From: CAG-791 sp045113775 | Lineage (GTDB): Bacteria > Bacillota > Clostridia > Lachnospirales > Lachnospiraceae | Length of the DNA: 15,748 bases | Direction: 5' to 3' | NCBI GenBank assembly: GCA_045113775.1 | Contig: JBGUJH010000108.1 | Coordinates: 1 to 15,748, forward strand | Shown here: in pieces, positions 1-7,813 of the stretch | How positions within the stretch are numbered: the first letter of the stretch is position 1 | Layout of the letters: every line of letters begins with the position of its first letter | The notes under the pieces: model-generated | The model's database searches: none | Told to the model about the DNA's origin: nothing | The model's input: only the letters and a program-made list of their open reading frames with translations | Made by a program: the position numbers and the translations under genes

Positions 1-678
1 TGTCAGCGTCACGCTTCCTTCCTCGCCGGCAGGCACTGCCTCGATCGTCCAGTTGACTGCGTGAGTATCCTCATCATATGCGCCGTCTTCGGTTGCGCTC
101 ACGAACTCCACGTTCGGGTCCAGCGTATCCTTGATCACCACATTTGCAGCGTCATTCAGGTAGTTCCTGAAACTGATCTTATAAGTGATCTCATCGCCTA
201 CTTTCACGGGGCCCAGTGTCCCCGTTCCCTCGTAAGGCTCTGTCTCCTTCTTGTGCGGGGGCTCGGGCACAGGGTTTTCGACTACCTCAACACTGTACTC
301 CTTGTCATTTCCGACCTGAACAGTTGTGCTGTCGCCGCCATTGACGACCTCTCCTTCGCCTCCCTTGGACTGCAGCGCGCCTTCCAACACTTCCACTGTC
401 AGAGTCACACTGCCTTCCGTTCCGGCGGGAACATTCGGAATCGTCCAGTTGACAGTACCGCCCGCATCCGGTCCTCCTGTAAGCTGGCCTTCAGGCGAGG
501 AGCTGATGTACTTCACATTCGGATCCAGTTTATCCTTGATCTTGACATCTGCTGCTTCTGTCTTGTAGTTCTTGTAACTGATCTCATAGGTGATCCTGTC
601 ACCGACTTTCACAGGCCCGAGGACTCCGGTTCCTTCGTAAGGTGTGACTTCCTTTTTGTGAGGTTCCGGTTTCTCATA
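1..678 (-). repeat. Tandem DUF11-like domain repeats in the surface protein
   Basis: Two copies of the same protein module lie head to tail: one full unit at about 271-678 and one cut by the window edge at 1-270. Both start with a PHKKE..PYEGTG linker, then GPVKVGD.ITY.IS..NY, K.LDPNV, VNWTI..VPAG.EGSVTLT. These residues are read directly from the translation. Such repeats usually form a stalk of immunoglobulin-like domains. More copies may follow beyond the edge. Confidence 0.75.
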
Positions 679-3600
679 GACGTTGTAGACATAGAATTCC
701 AGGAATCCGTTTCTCTGGGGATTTCCGTTGTCGTCAAGGTACTCTCCGAGGATTTCCGGTACAGAGGAATATCCTTCCGCAGCATGATACCCTCCGTCAT
801 GTTCATTATTTCTCCAGACATATTCTGTTTCAACGTAAGTCTCTTTATACGTCCATGTGTTTCCGTCCGTATCGGTGATCTGGCTGTTCTCTCCGTTTTC
901 ACCCATCTTTCCGGCATCTTCTTCTACATAGAACATCCCCGGCTCTACCTGATAATCATAAATAGATCCGATACCGTCGCTGCCGACAACGATCTCCTCC
1001 GTGCGGACATCATCGTACCCTCCATACAGCGCCTTTACCTCATCGGCAGAAGCCCTGTCCGGAGAGATCGCATAATCGTGAATTCTGCTCTGGCTGGCGC
1101 CGCTCTCATCCTTATTGTAATAGAGCGTAAAATCATTTTTGACGTCCTTGGAAGGACTGATTCTATTACCGTCCTCATCGACGATCATTTTCACGATCTC
1201 GACTGCTACGATCTTGTTCTGGCTGTCTTCCCTGTTTCCGAGGACAAAGTCCATGCCGCTGTCGCCCCTGTAGTAAGGCCAATTCCAAGTGTTGTCAATG
1301 ATCGCACCATGCGTCCACAGATCATTGTTGCGTCCCTGATAGGAGCCGGGCACACCATCATACAAGTGATATTTTTGTTCAAAATCACTGAGGACGGGAG
1401 GGCACTCATTGCCCTCATCCCAATAGCTGAAGCCGGCAGTCATATTACACTTAGAAGTTACAGAAAGCGCTCTGCCGTTCTTGTCGTACAGCTGCTGACC
1501 ATTATAGATCAGTTCGAAAGGCACATCCTTTATAGTAGATACTCTGTAATAGACCTGATTATCCAATCTGCGGGCGCACCAGTCGCTGTCCAGATTAGGA
1601 TGCATAGCACTGCCTGTATAATCTCCGAGTGTTGATACCTTAAAAGAGCCCTCCATTCGTACCTGTACAGCACTATGGTCTGTCTGCTGGTTAGAGGAAT
1701 AGCCGGTGATATAGAAGGCATCAGAGAGTTCATTCCCGTTTTTGTCATATGCTTCCAGGGAAGCTCTCATCATATCTTCCTTCGTGATGTCAATGTCTTT
1801 TTCCAGCTTTAAGGTGACGTTGTTGCCCGCCGTAACAGTCAGTACTTCTCTACCATTCTCATCGTAATAGGTACCATATGCGAGCGGGACATCCAAATAT
1901 CCCTTGCCATAAATGGCGATATCAATGTGGCTTACTGTTTCATGAGCCGCACCTACTCCGGGAACACTTTCAATCCTGGCCAGGTAAACCGGGACGGCAT
2001 TTCCGGAACTCTCATTGCCGGTGATATGGAGGTTTTCAAAATCAGCGCCAATGTAATTGTCTGTATTGTTGTTGTCCCAATCCACCCCATGAACTGTATG
2101 GTTCTCATAGGCGATCAGGTTTCTCCCCTTGAAGTAACTGTGGCTGGGCTGTTCTTTCGTCTCCTCCTCAATTCCGTTGTCGGAAACAGGGGAGATATAA
2201 CGGAAGTAGTTGCCCTCGGGAAGCTGATTGCCGTCATAACCTCTGGCATCTGCATGCACACGGATATTATAAGGTGCATTTCCTGCCTCCTCATCGTACT
2301 CATAGTGTGTGCCGTCATCCGCGATCTGGTCGTGTGCCGACTCATACGTCCACATGTATGGATGATCGAGCGTTACATATGCCGTATTGTTCTCTTCCCG
2401 ATACTCGACTTCCACAAGCCGTCCGTCGTTCTGAACCGCATAATACTTTCCGGTGGCATTGTCCTTGACCACAACGGCATAGGTCGTTCCGTTTGAAGGA
2501 TTACCGGAAATGATCGTACCGGTTACAGAGAAACTGCTCTGTTCATAAACGATCTCTTTATTGTCACCGCTTACCTGTACGTCGGAGATCACTTCGGCGC
2601 CATCCTCTGCAAAGTGGATGATCGAGAACGTGTCATCCCCGCTCCTCTCCATTGCATCCGCGTACTCGATCTTGACTTTGACAGGTTTCTTCGGTTCTAC
2701 CTTCTCTCCGTCGTTTCTGATCTCTATGTCAAAATAACGCGCAAATGTAATCTGGTACAGCTCTTCAATATCCATAGCTGCCTTGGTATCTGACAAATAT
2801 GCTTTGTATTCTTCCGTATCTGGCAGGATCTCCGTTACATAGAGCTCTGATCCCACAGGAATTTCCGCTGTATCGTCAAATTCTACGGTGATCTTGTAAT
2901 TCTCACCCGAGAAGCTTCTGAAATATGTTTCCAGCGTATAAGACGCGATGACATAGACGGAGAAAGCTTCTGCATCGAACTCTGCACCGTTTACATCTGC
3001 TTCTGCGTCTTCTACCTCGGTCACTTCGCCCTTCTCATCGACGTGCAGAACAGCAAAAGCCGACTCTTTGTCTTCGGCTTCTTCCTTATCAAGCTTCTGC
3101 TCTTTAGGCAGCGAGATTTTGACCCGAACCTTGCTGTCATCAGCAGGCTGGATCTCGTTGCCCTCTGCGTCCAGGAAAGTGATGTTGACACCTACAGCAT
3201 CCTTGACTTCCTGACCTTCAAGCCCTTCGCTTTGGTCCTGTGCGACGTCCATCGCCTCTTTCTTGGTGATGTCTTCCACTTTGATCACTGTATTCTCGGG
3301 AAGCACACCTTCGTCCACCTCCGCTTCGACAATGATCCCACCGTCACTCTCCGCACGGAATTTCTGTGCAGGCATTACAGGTGCAGTATCCTGCCCGGTC
3401 ATACCCAAAGCAGCATTTTCCGGCTCTTCTTCGGGAGCTGCTTCCTGCGTACTATCCGCAGCGGCATCCTCATCGGAAACTGTCTCCTGCGTACCATCCG
3501 GCTCCTCTTCGGGAGCTGCTTCCTGCGTACTATCTGCAGCGGCATCCTCATCGGAAACTGTCTCCTGCGTACTATCCGCAGCGGCAGCTTCCTCGGAACT

Positions 3601-3927
3601 GTCTGCATATGAAGATACTCCGGATTCACCGGATGCATCTTCGATTTCCGACCCTGCCTCCTCTTCGCTGCCAGGCGGCTGATCCGCATCAGAGTCACCT
3701 TGATCGGCTTCCTCAGATGCCTGCATTTCTTCCGCCTCTGCATTTCCCTCTTCGGCATCTGACGCAGTTTCTGTCACAATGCCATCATCGCGATCCTCCT
3801 GCTCCTGTACGGCAGTCGGTTCATTTGTTGAACCTGTTTCCATAGAAAAAGCAGTCTGATTCCCACTGAACATTATAATAATGCTCAATGCGATCGCCAT
3901 GCTTCTTTTCCACAGTGCGCGTTTCAT
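1..3927 (-). CDS. Large secreted surface/adhesin protein with DUF11-like repeats (C-terminus outside window)
   Basis: The reading frame is open from the ATG at 3927 to the window edge: 1309 residues with no stop. AAGGAGG lies just upstream of the ATG. Residues 1-29 form a signal peptide: basic MKRALWKR, then a hydrophobic stretch, ending near AFS. Residues 30-175 are acidic, low-complexity and repetitive. Then come beta-rich adhesin-like segments; one near residues 900-940 (VEIVKMIVDEDGN) resembles Cna-B-like surface domains. The last part is two copies of a roughly 135-residue DUF11/TIGR01451-like repeat with the shared motif YEGTG.LGPVKVGD. Proteins of this type are normally exported and anchored to the wall by an LPXTG sorting signal; the signal would lie beyond the edge, so anchoring is inferred. 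It is transcribed away from an AraC regulator that probably controls it. The ligand cannot be told from sequence. Confidence 0.88.
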   Translation of the reverse strand, partial: MKRALWKRSMAIALSIIIMFSGNQTAFSMETGSTNEPTAVQEQEDRDDGIVTETASDAEEGNAEAEEMQASEEADQGDSDADQPPGSEEEAGSEIEDASGESGVSSYADSSEEAAAADSTQETVSDEDAAADSTQEAAPEEEPDGTQETVSDEDAAADSTQEAAPEEEPENAALGMTGQDTAPVMPAQKFRAESDGGIIVEAEVDEGVLPENTVIKVEDITKKEAMDVAQDQSEGLEGQEVKDAVGVNITFLDAEGNEIQPADDSKVRVKISLPKEQKLDKEEAEDKESAFAVLHVDEKGEVTEVEDAEADVNGAEFDAEAFSVYVIASYTLETYFRSFSGENYKITVEFDDTAEIPVGSELYVTEILPDTEEYKAYLSDTKAAMDIEELYQITFARYFDIEIRNDGEKVEPKKPVKVKIEYADAMERSGDDTFSIIHFAEDGAEVISDVQVSGDNKEIVYEQSSFSVTGTIISGNPSNGTTYAVVVKDNATGKYYAVQNDGRLVEVEYREENNTAYVTLDHPYMWTYESAHDQIADDGTHYEYDEEAGNAPYNIRVHADARGYDGNQLPEGNYFRYISPVSDNGIEEETKEQPSHSYFKGRNLIAYENHTVHGVDWDNNNTDNYIGADFENLHITGNESSGNAVPVYLARIESVPGVGAAHETVSHIDIAIYGKGYLDVPLAYGTYYDENGREVLTVTAGNNVTLKLEKDIDITKEDMMRASLEAYDKNGNELSDAFYITGYSSNQQTDHSAVQVRMEGSFKVSTLGDYTGSAMHPNLDSDWCARRLDNQVYYRVSTIKDVPFELIYNGQQLYDKNGRALSVTSKCNMTAGFSYWDEGNECPPVLSDFEQKYHLYDGVPGSYQGRNNDLWTHGAIIDNTWNWPYYRGDSGMDFVLGNREDSQNKIVAVEIVKMIVDEDGNRISPSKDVKNDFTLYYNKDESGASQSRIHDYAISPDRASADEVKALYGGYDDVRTEEIVVGSDGIGSIYDYQVEPGMFYVEEDAGKMGENGENSQITDTDGNTWTYKETYVETEYVWRNNEHDGGYHAAEGYSSVPEILGEYLDDNGNPQRNGFLEFYVYNVYEKPEPHKKEVTPYEGTGVLGPVKVGDRITYEISYKNYKTEAADVKIKDKLDPNVKYISSSPEGQLTGGPDAGGTVNWTIPNVPAGTEGSVTLTVEVLEGALQSKGGEGEVVNGGDSTTVQVGNDKEYSVEVVENPVPEPPHKKETEPYEGTGTLGPVKVGDEITYKISFRNYLNDAANVVIKDTLDPNVEFVSATEDGAYDEDTHAVNWTIEAVPAGEEGSVTLT
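3420..3575 (-). repeat. Two 78-bp tandem repeats encoding an acidic Asp/Glu/Thr segment
   Basis: Units 3420-3497 and 3498-3575 match at 75 of 78 bases, and a partial third unit follows. Each encodes 26 residues around DSTQETVSDEDAAADSTQE. The length is a multiple of three, so copy-number change would keep the frame. It lies just after the signal peptide of the surface protein, where it would act as a flexible acidic spacer. Of the three differences, two are synonymous and one changes Ser to Gly. Confidence 0.85.
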
Positions 3928-3985
3928 TTGCGGCCCTCCTTAAAATTTTACAATGTTTAATAGTGGCATTTAACATTTCTTTAAT

Positions 3986-4014
3986 ATTTTAGCACTGTGA
4001 CTTATCGTTTTCTC
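3986..4014 (-). promoter_or_regulatory. Probable promoter of the surface-protein gene
   Basis: On the minus strand TGCTAAAAT (3994-3986) is an extended -10 element of the TGnTAnAAT type. The -35 position, 17 bases upstream (4014-4009), reads GAGAAA and is poor. A good extended -10 with a poor -35 is typical of an activator-dependent promoter, and the paired repeats at 4015-4056 lie directly upstream. The implied leader is about 50 nt. Confidence 0.5.
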
Positions 4015-4056
4015 TGCACAAATTACAGTCTACGATGCACAAATTATAGTCATCGC
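4015..4056. promoter_or_regulatory. Paired direct-repeat operator, probable AraC-family binding site
   Basis: Two 21-bp direct repeats, 4015-4035 and 4036-4056, match at 17 of 21 positions. Both start with the identical 11-mer TGCACAAATTA and share AGTC and CG further on. The 21-bp period puts both copies on the same face of the helix. AraC-family proteins typically bind such tandem half-sites next to the -35 region, and this pair abuts the -35 position of the minus-strand promoter. The repeats are seen; the binding protein is inferred from the adjacent divergent regulator. Confidence 0.65.
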
Positions 4057-4163
4057 GAAACTCTGGGATTTTTTCGCAAAATATAGTATAAATATTAATA
4101 ATAAATGTTATATTACCGTTTCCATATACAAAACACACTGCCACAGAAGAGTATCAGCTCCCT

Positions 4164-5393
4164 ATGAGTAAACAAAATCTATCTCAAATTGAACACGCTC
4201 TGCACAAAATAGCCGAAACTATTGTTCATGAAATAGACAGTTTATATGAACTGGACTTCATCTCCGGGACTTATCACGCGGTTAAATCTTCTCTTTTATT
4301 TCAAAGTGTATTTGGGACAGAAGGAAAATGTGACTCCTTTATATCCAGAGTTTTGTCCGACAACCCTTTTTCTCCGGCCTCCGATCTGTACAAGGACTTC
4401 TGCACAGATCCCGGATCGATGGGAAGAGCTTATATGCGGTATATCGACTTGAATAGTGAGAATGGGAACAGCAGCATCCTGTTTATGTACTACAGAGTAA
4501 GTGATGAAACAGCTTTTGCTTTTTTCTGTCCTTCCAATGTTTCCACTCCGCCGGAAGAAAAAGAGTCTGTCAAGAAGGATACTCTGATTGAAAGCTATCT
4601 CTATTCTATGCACGTAGATCTTGATCTGGACGAATGCTCCGACCTATACGTTTCGGGTGTTCAAAGTCCGAATCCGGAGCAGCGCGATATAAAATTTTCC
4701 TATTCGGGTTGGAGGGACAAACTGCTGTCCTGTATCACGGATGAACATAAAAAGACTTTTTTGGCTAATACCGAGCAGAAAACGCTGCGTCAGAAGCTTT
4801 TCAAAAAATCCCGGTATTCTTTTGCGATCAGGATGCATGAGCCGAACGGCAGTGATAAATGGACAATGCATTCGTTTATCCGCGTTCATAATCAGGAGAA
4901 CGATCACCTGTCAGCCATTTACACAGTCCAGGATATAGATGAAGAAATAAAGGCGATTGTACCGCTGCCGCAGCAGTGCAATGATTCGGCCAAAGGGTCT
5001 TCTGACGATCCTAAAAAGCGAAATCTGAATATCAGCTCCACGCTCTCTAAAGACATCCGGTTGTTCTCTCCCTTTGCGAATCTGATTCTGGAGCATGTGG
5101 TGGCGGATATCCAAAATAATTACATGAACAAGATCTCGCTTAAGCATCTTTCCGGAAAGTATTATATTAACGCCGCCTATCTCGGTCAGTTGTTCAAACA
5201 AAAATATGGGGTCACTTTTCATGAGTATCTTTCGAAGGTTCGAATGGAAAACGCCGCCGGTCTCCTTTTGACAACAAATTATACGATCAATCAGGTCGCG
5301 GAAAAATGCGGAATGCCGAATCCCAGTTATTTCCACCGGCAGTTCAGGAAGTATTTCAACTGCACGCCTGAGGAATACAGAGCAGCAAATTAA
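4164..5393 (+). CDS. AraC-family transcriptional regulator with a PAS-like N-terminal region
   Basis: 409 residues. The C-terminal 105 or so are a clear AraC/XylS double helix-turn-helix: ISLKHLSGKYYINAAYLGQLFKQK for the first helix pair, then INQVAEKCGMPNPSYFHRQFRKYFNCTPEEYR for the second. The first 300 residues are not a cupin; they read like two PAS-type segments (about 28-125 and 150-265, the second ending in YTVQDIDEEIK, as in many Clostridia PAS proteins). That assignment is by eye and less certain. No membrane segment is visible, so it is probably a cytoplasmic sensor-regulator. It is divergent from the surface-protein gene; the intergenic repeats are its likely operator. The ribosome-binding site is weak (AGAAG), and AT-rich DNA at 4081-4110 with TATAGT and TATAAA may hold its own promoter. 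The inducer is unknown. Confidence 0.88.
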   Translation: MSKQNLSQIEHALHKIAETIVHEIDSLYELDFISGTYHAVKSSLLFQSVFGTEGKCDSFISRVLSDNPFSPASDLYKDFCTDPGSMGRAYMRYIDLNSENGNSSILFMYYRVSDETAFAFFCPSNVSTPPEEKESVKKDTLIESYLYSMHVDLDLDECSDLYVSGVQSPNPEQRDIKFSYSGWRDKLLSCITDEHKKTFLANTEQKTLRQKLFKKSRYSFAIRMHEPNGSDKWTMHSFIRVHNQENDHLSAIYTVQDIDEEIKAIVPLPQQCNDSAKGSSDDPKKRNLNISSTLSKDIRLFSPFANLILEHVVADIQNNYMNKISLKHLSGKYYINAAYLGQLFKQKYGVTFHEYLSKVRMENAAGLLLTTNYTINQVAEKCGMPNPSYFHRQFRKYFNCTPEEYRAAN

Positions 5394-5496
5394 AAAAAAT
5401 TTAACGATTATCCTGTCTCTTTATCATAAATATATTTCATAATGCATGACCGCCGGATCATACGGGCGTATCATCCTGTTTCTTTATTCTTGCTGC

Positions 5497-5537
5497 AAAA
5501 AACTGCCTCACCGAATCACATCCGGTGAGGCAGTTTT
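5497..5537 (-). terminator. Rho-independent terminator of glgA, possibly bidirectional
   Basis: A 15-bp perfect stem (5499-5513 with 5523-5537) surrounds a 9-nt loop. On the minus strand it is followed by a run of T (complement of A at 5497-5502), 33 bases past the glgA stop. On the plus strand the stem ends in TTTT, so it may also stop transcription from the AraC gene, 105 bases downstream of that stop. Confidence 0.85.
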
Positions 5538-5569
5538 CATCTTTTATGAATTAGTTTTCGCAGGAAGCA

Positions 5570-7501
5570 TTACTGTGTCATCTGCACATACAGGTCACGA
5601 TACAGCTTTGCGGAAGCTTCCCAGGAGACATCCTTGTTCATGTTGCGCTGTACCATCGCATCCCATGCTTCGCGATATTCGAAGTAGAGGGTCTTGGCTC
5701 TGTTGGTTGCATCCAGAAGGAGTCCCGACTCATATCTGTCAAATGTGAAGCCGTTGCCTTCGCCCGTGTACTGGTTGAAAGGCTCGACCATATCCTTGAG
5801 GCCGCCGGTCTCGCGAACGATCGGCACTGTGCCGTAGTGCATAGCGATCAGCTGGGTCAGTCCGCAAGGCTCGAATCTGGAAGGAACGAAGAACGCGTCC
5901 GCGCCTGCATAGATGCCGTGCGCCAGGCTCTCATCATAAGCGATGTATGCGCAGAAGCTTCCCTTATACGCATTCTCATAATACCGGAAGGAATCCTCGT
6001 AAACAGCGTCGCCGGTTCCGAGAACCACGACCTGCGTATTTCCATCCATCAGCTGAGGAACGATCGCGTTGACAAGATCAAGGCCCTTCTGGTCAGTCAG
6101 ACGGGAGATCAGTCCGATCACGAACTTGCTCTCGTCCTGCTCAAGTCCCAGAGACTCCTGCATAGCCAGTTTATTCTTTTTCTTCATCTCGATAACGTTG
6201 GATACGTCATACGGAGCCGCCAGCAGTTTGTCCGTAGAGGGATCCCACATACCGTAGTCGATACCGTTGACGATACCGTGCAGTTTACCGGAGTGATAGC
6301 GCAGATGCGCATCCAGATTCTCGCCGTAGTAAGGAGTCTGGATCTCCTGTGCATAGGTTCCGCTGACAGTGGTGATCATGTTGGCATAAGCCAGGCCGCC
6401 CTTGAACATATTGGCGTCCTCATAACCCTGCTTGAGCGCGTCCTTGTTGAATACATAATCCGGAAGTCCTGACCAGTACTTGATGGTAGGGATGTTGTAG
6501 ATACCCTGGAATCTGAGGTTGTGGATGGTGATCATGACCTTAGCGCGCGCGATGGGCGTGTTGTCGAACATGGTGCGCAGATAGACCGGTACAAGGCCTG
6601 CCTGCCAGTCGTGGCAGTGGATCACGTCCGGAATCCAGTCCATATAATTGAGGGCTGCCAGAGCTGCTTTGCCAAAATAGCAATACTTCGGAATATCGTC
6701 AACAAGGTTGGTATAAGGTTTGCCTACGCTGAAGAACTCTTCATTGTCGATGAAATCATAGACAACGCCGTCCCAGACATATTCCATGATACCAACATAG
6801 TAGGTGCGTCCGTCAGCGCACAGATCCATGTGGAAAGCGCCGCGGTAGATCATCTTCTCCTGGTACTTCTGAGGGATGCATTTATATCTGGGAAGAATGA
6901 CCTTGACGTCGCAGTTCTGCTTGATCAGTGCCTTGGGAAGCGCGTACATGACATCGCCGAGTCCGCCTGTCTTGACGAAAGGATAACACTCGGAACCGAT
7001 GAACGCGATGCTTCTTCTGGGCTGGGGCAGTTCGGGCTCAGCGGGAGCCGCTTCCTCGACTACAGGAGCCTCAACCTTGACTTCCTCTGCTGCGGGAGCT
7101 TTTGCCTTGACTTCCTCTGCTGCAGGAGCTGCTTCAGCTTTTACTTCCTCGACTGCGGGAGCCGCTTCAACTTTTACTTCCTCTGCTGCAGGAGCTTCAG
7201 CCTTCTTCGCTGCGGCCTTTCTGGTCCTTGTTGTCTTCTTTGCAGGAGCCTTCTCAGCATCTGCCTGATCAGCTGCCTTCTTGGCAGTTGTCTTCTTAGC
7301 AGTTGTCTTCTTAGCTGCCGCCTTCTTGGCAGGCTTTGCCGCCTCGTCTTTCTTCTCTGCCGCTTTCTTAGTGGTCCTGGTGGTCTTCTTGGCTGCCTTG
7401 GGCGCCTCGGCTTCTACGGGAGCAGCTGCCTCCTTAACTTCTGCAGCCGCCTTTACTTCCTGCTCCTGGGCTGCCTTTGCAGCTTCTTTTTTCTCGGCCA
7501 T
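5570..7501 (-). CDS. glgA: Glycogen (starch) synthase, GT5 family, with long Lys/Ala/Glu-rich N-terminal extension
   Basis: Transfers glucose from ADP-glucose to the non-reducing end of a growing alpha-1,4-glucan; cytoplasmic glycogen synthesis. 643 residues, of which 163-643 (481) match the usual length of bacterial GlgA. Motifs seen: KTGGLGDV (177-184, ADP-glucose binding), HCHDW (295-299), IHNLRFQG (326-333), VNGID (411-415), SRLTDQKG (466-473, phosphate-contacting Arg and Lys), EPCGL (544-548, catalytic Glu region) and the GTVPIVRETGGLKD block (557-570). Residues 1-162 are an extra disordered region: a KKTTAKK-type basic stretch, then EEVK repeats. The ATG at 7501 is preceded by AAAAGGAGAGG. 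The gene stands alone, with its own promoter and terminator; no glgC, glgB or glgP is beside it. The enzyme call is firm; the extension's role is unknown. Confidence 0.95.
   Translation of the reverse strand: MAEKKEAAKAAQEQEVKAAAEVKEAAAPVEAEAPKAAKKTTRTTKKAAEKKDEAAKPAKKAAAKKTTAKKTTAKKAADQADAEKAPAKKTTRTRKAAAKKAEAPAAEEVKVEAAPAVEEVKAEAAPAAEEVKAKAPAAEEVKVEAPVVEEAAPAEPELPQPRRSIAFIGSECYPFVKTGGLGDVMYALPKALIKQNCDVKVILPRYKCIPQKYQEKMIYRGAFHMDLCADGRTYYVGIMEYVWDGVVYDFIDNEEFFSVGKPYTNLVDDIPKYCYFGKAALAALNYMDWIPDVIHCHDWQAGLVPVYLRTMFDNTPIARAKVMITIHNLRFQGIYNIPTIKYWSGLPDYVFNKDALKQGYEDANMFKGGLAYANMITTVSGTYAQEIQTPYYGENLDAHLRYHSGKLHGIVNGIDYGMWDPSTDKLLAAPYDVSNVIEMKKKNKLAMQESLGLEQDESKFVIGLISRLTDQKGLDLVNAIVPQLMDGNTQVVVLGTGDAVYEDSFRYYENAYKGSFCAYIAYDESLAHGIYAGADAFFVPSRFEPCGLTQLIAMHYGTVPIVRETGGLKDMVEPFNQYTGEGNGFTFDRYESGLLLDATNRAKTLYFEYREAWDAMVQRNMNKDVSWEASAKLYRDLYVQMTQ
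7016..7501 (-). other. Low-complexity N-terminal extension of GlgA (histone-tail-like plus EEVK repeats)
   Basis: Codes for residues 1-162. Residues 35-102 are strongly basic with repeated KK, KKTT and AAKK motifs, much like histone H1-like tails of some bacterial nucleoid proteins. Residues 103-152 hold four acidic units of 10-11 residues with the core EEVK (for example APAAEEVKVEA). It is in frame with the catalytic domain and follows the only strong ribosome-binding site, so it is very likely translated. It is not part of the standard GT5 fold. Confidence 0.8.
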
Positions 7502-7638
7502 TTCCTTACCTCTCCTTTTGAAATGCTGTTAATAGTTTCTTATTGCGGACCCGCTCACGGAACGCCTTGCCTTTTGCATTCTGCCTGTTGTCAGCTGTCG
7601 GCTTTCCGTACGCGCGTATACTATTGACTATTATGATT

Positions 7639-7667
7639 ATTATACACGACATAGTAACTTCTTTAAA
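7639..7667 (-). promoter_or_regulatory. Probable glgA promoter
   Basis: On the minus strand TTTAAA (7667-7662) and a perfect TATAAT (7644-7639) are separated by 17 bases. Transcription would start near 7632, giving a leader of about 130 nt before glgA. I see no clear riboswitch fold in that leader. Confidence 0.5.
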
Positions 7668-7704
7668 AGCAGTATCTCGCTTATTTATCGCCAAAAATGC
7701 ATGT

Positions 7705-7745
7705 TGCAATGAAAAGAACGGACTGCGCTGTGCGCATTCCGTTCT
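7705..7745 (-). terminator. Probable rho-independent terminator of the udk-tdk-trpS unit
   Basis: Inverted repeat 7715-7745 has an 8-bp outer stem (AGAACGGA / TCCGTTCT), one mismatch, 5 further pairs and a TGT loop. On the minus strand it is followed by TTTCATTG, a modest T-rich tract. It lies about 70 bases past the trpS stop. The rest of 7502-7813 (312 bases) holds only this hairpin and the glgA promoter and leader. Confidence 0.65.
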
Positions 7746-7813
7746 CTGTCCGGCATCTCTGCCTTTTTCTCATGTTTATGTGAGCAATACCGTCATGTCC
7801 CCCCGGTATCGGC

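Noticed and set aside
61..1635. Long plus-strand open frame opposite the surface-protein gene
   Set aside because: No ribosome-binding site and no recognisable domain; the opposite strand reads continuously with a signal peptide and DUF11-like repeats, so this is an antisense shadow.
3420..3590. CRISPR-like array
   Set aside because: The repeats are directly adjacent, without unique spacers, and are in frame within a coding sequence.
6521..7627. Cys/Leu-rich plus-strand open frame over glgA
   Set aside because: Low-complexity reverse reading of the Lys/Ala/Glu repeats of GlgA; no ribosome-binding site.
7502..7638. Riboswitch in the glgA leader
   Set aside because: The leader is about 130 nt, but I could not find a known conserved aptamer core or an antiterminator/terminator pair.
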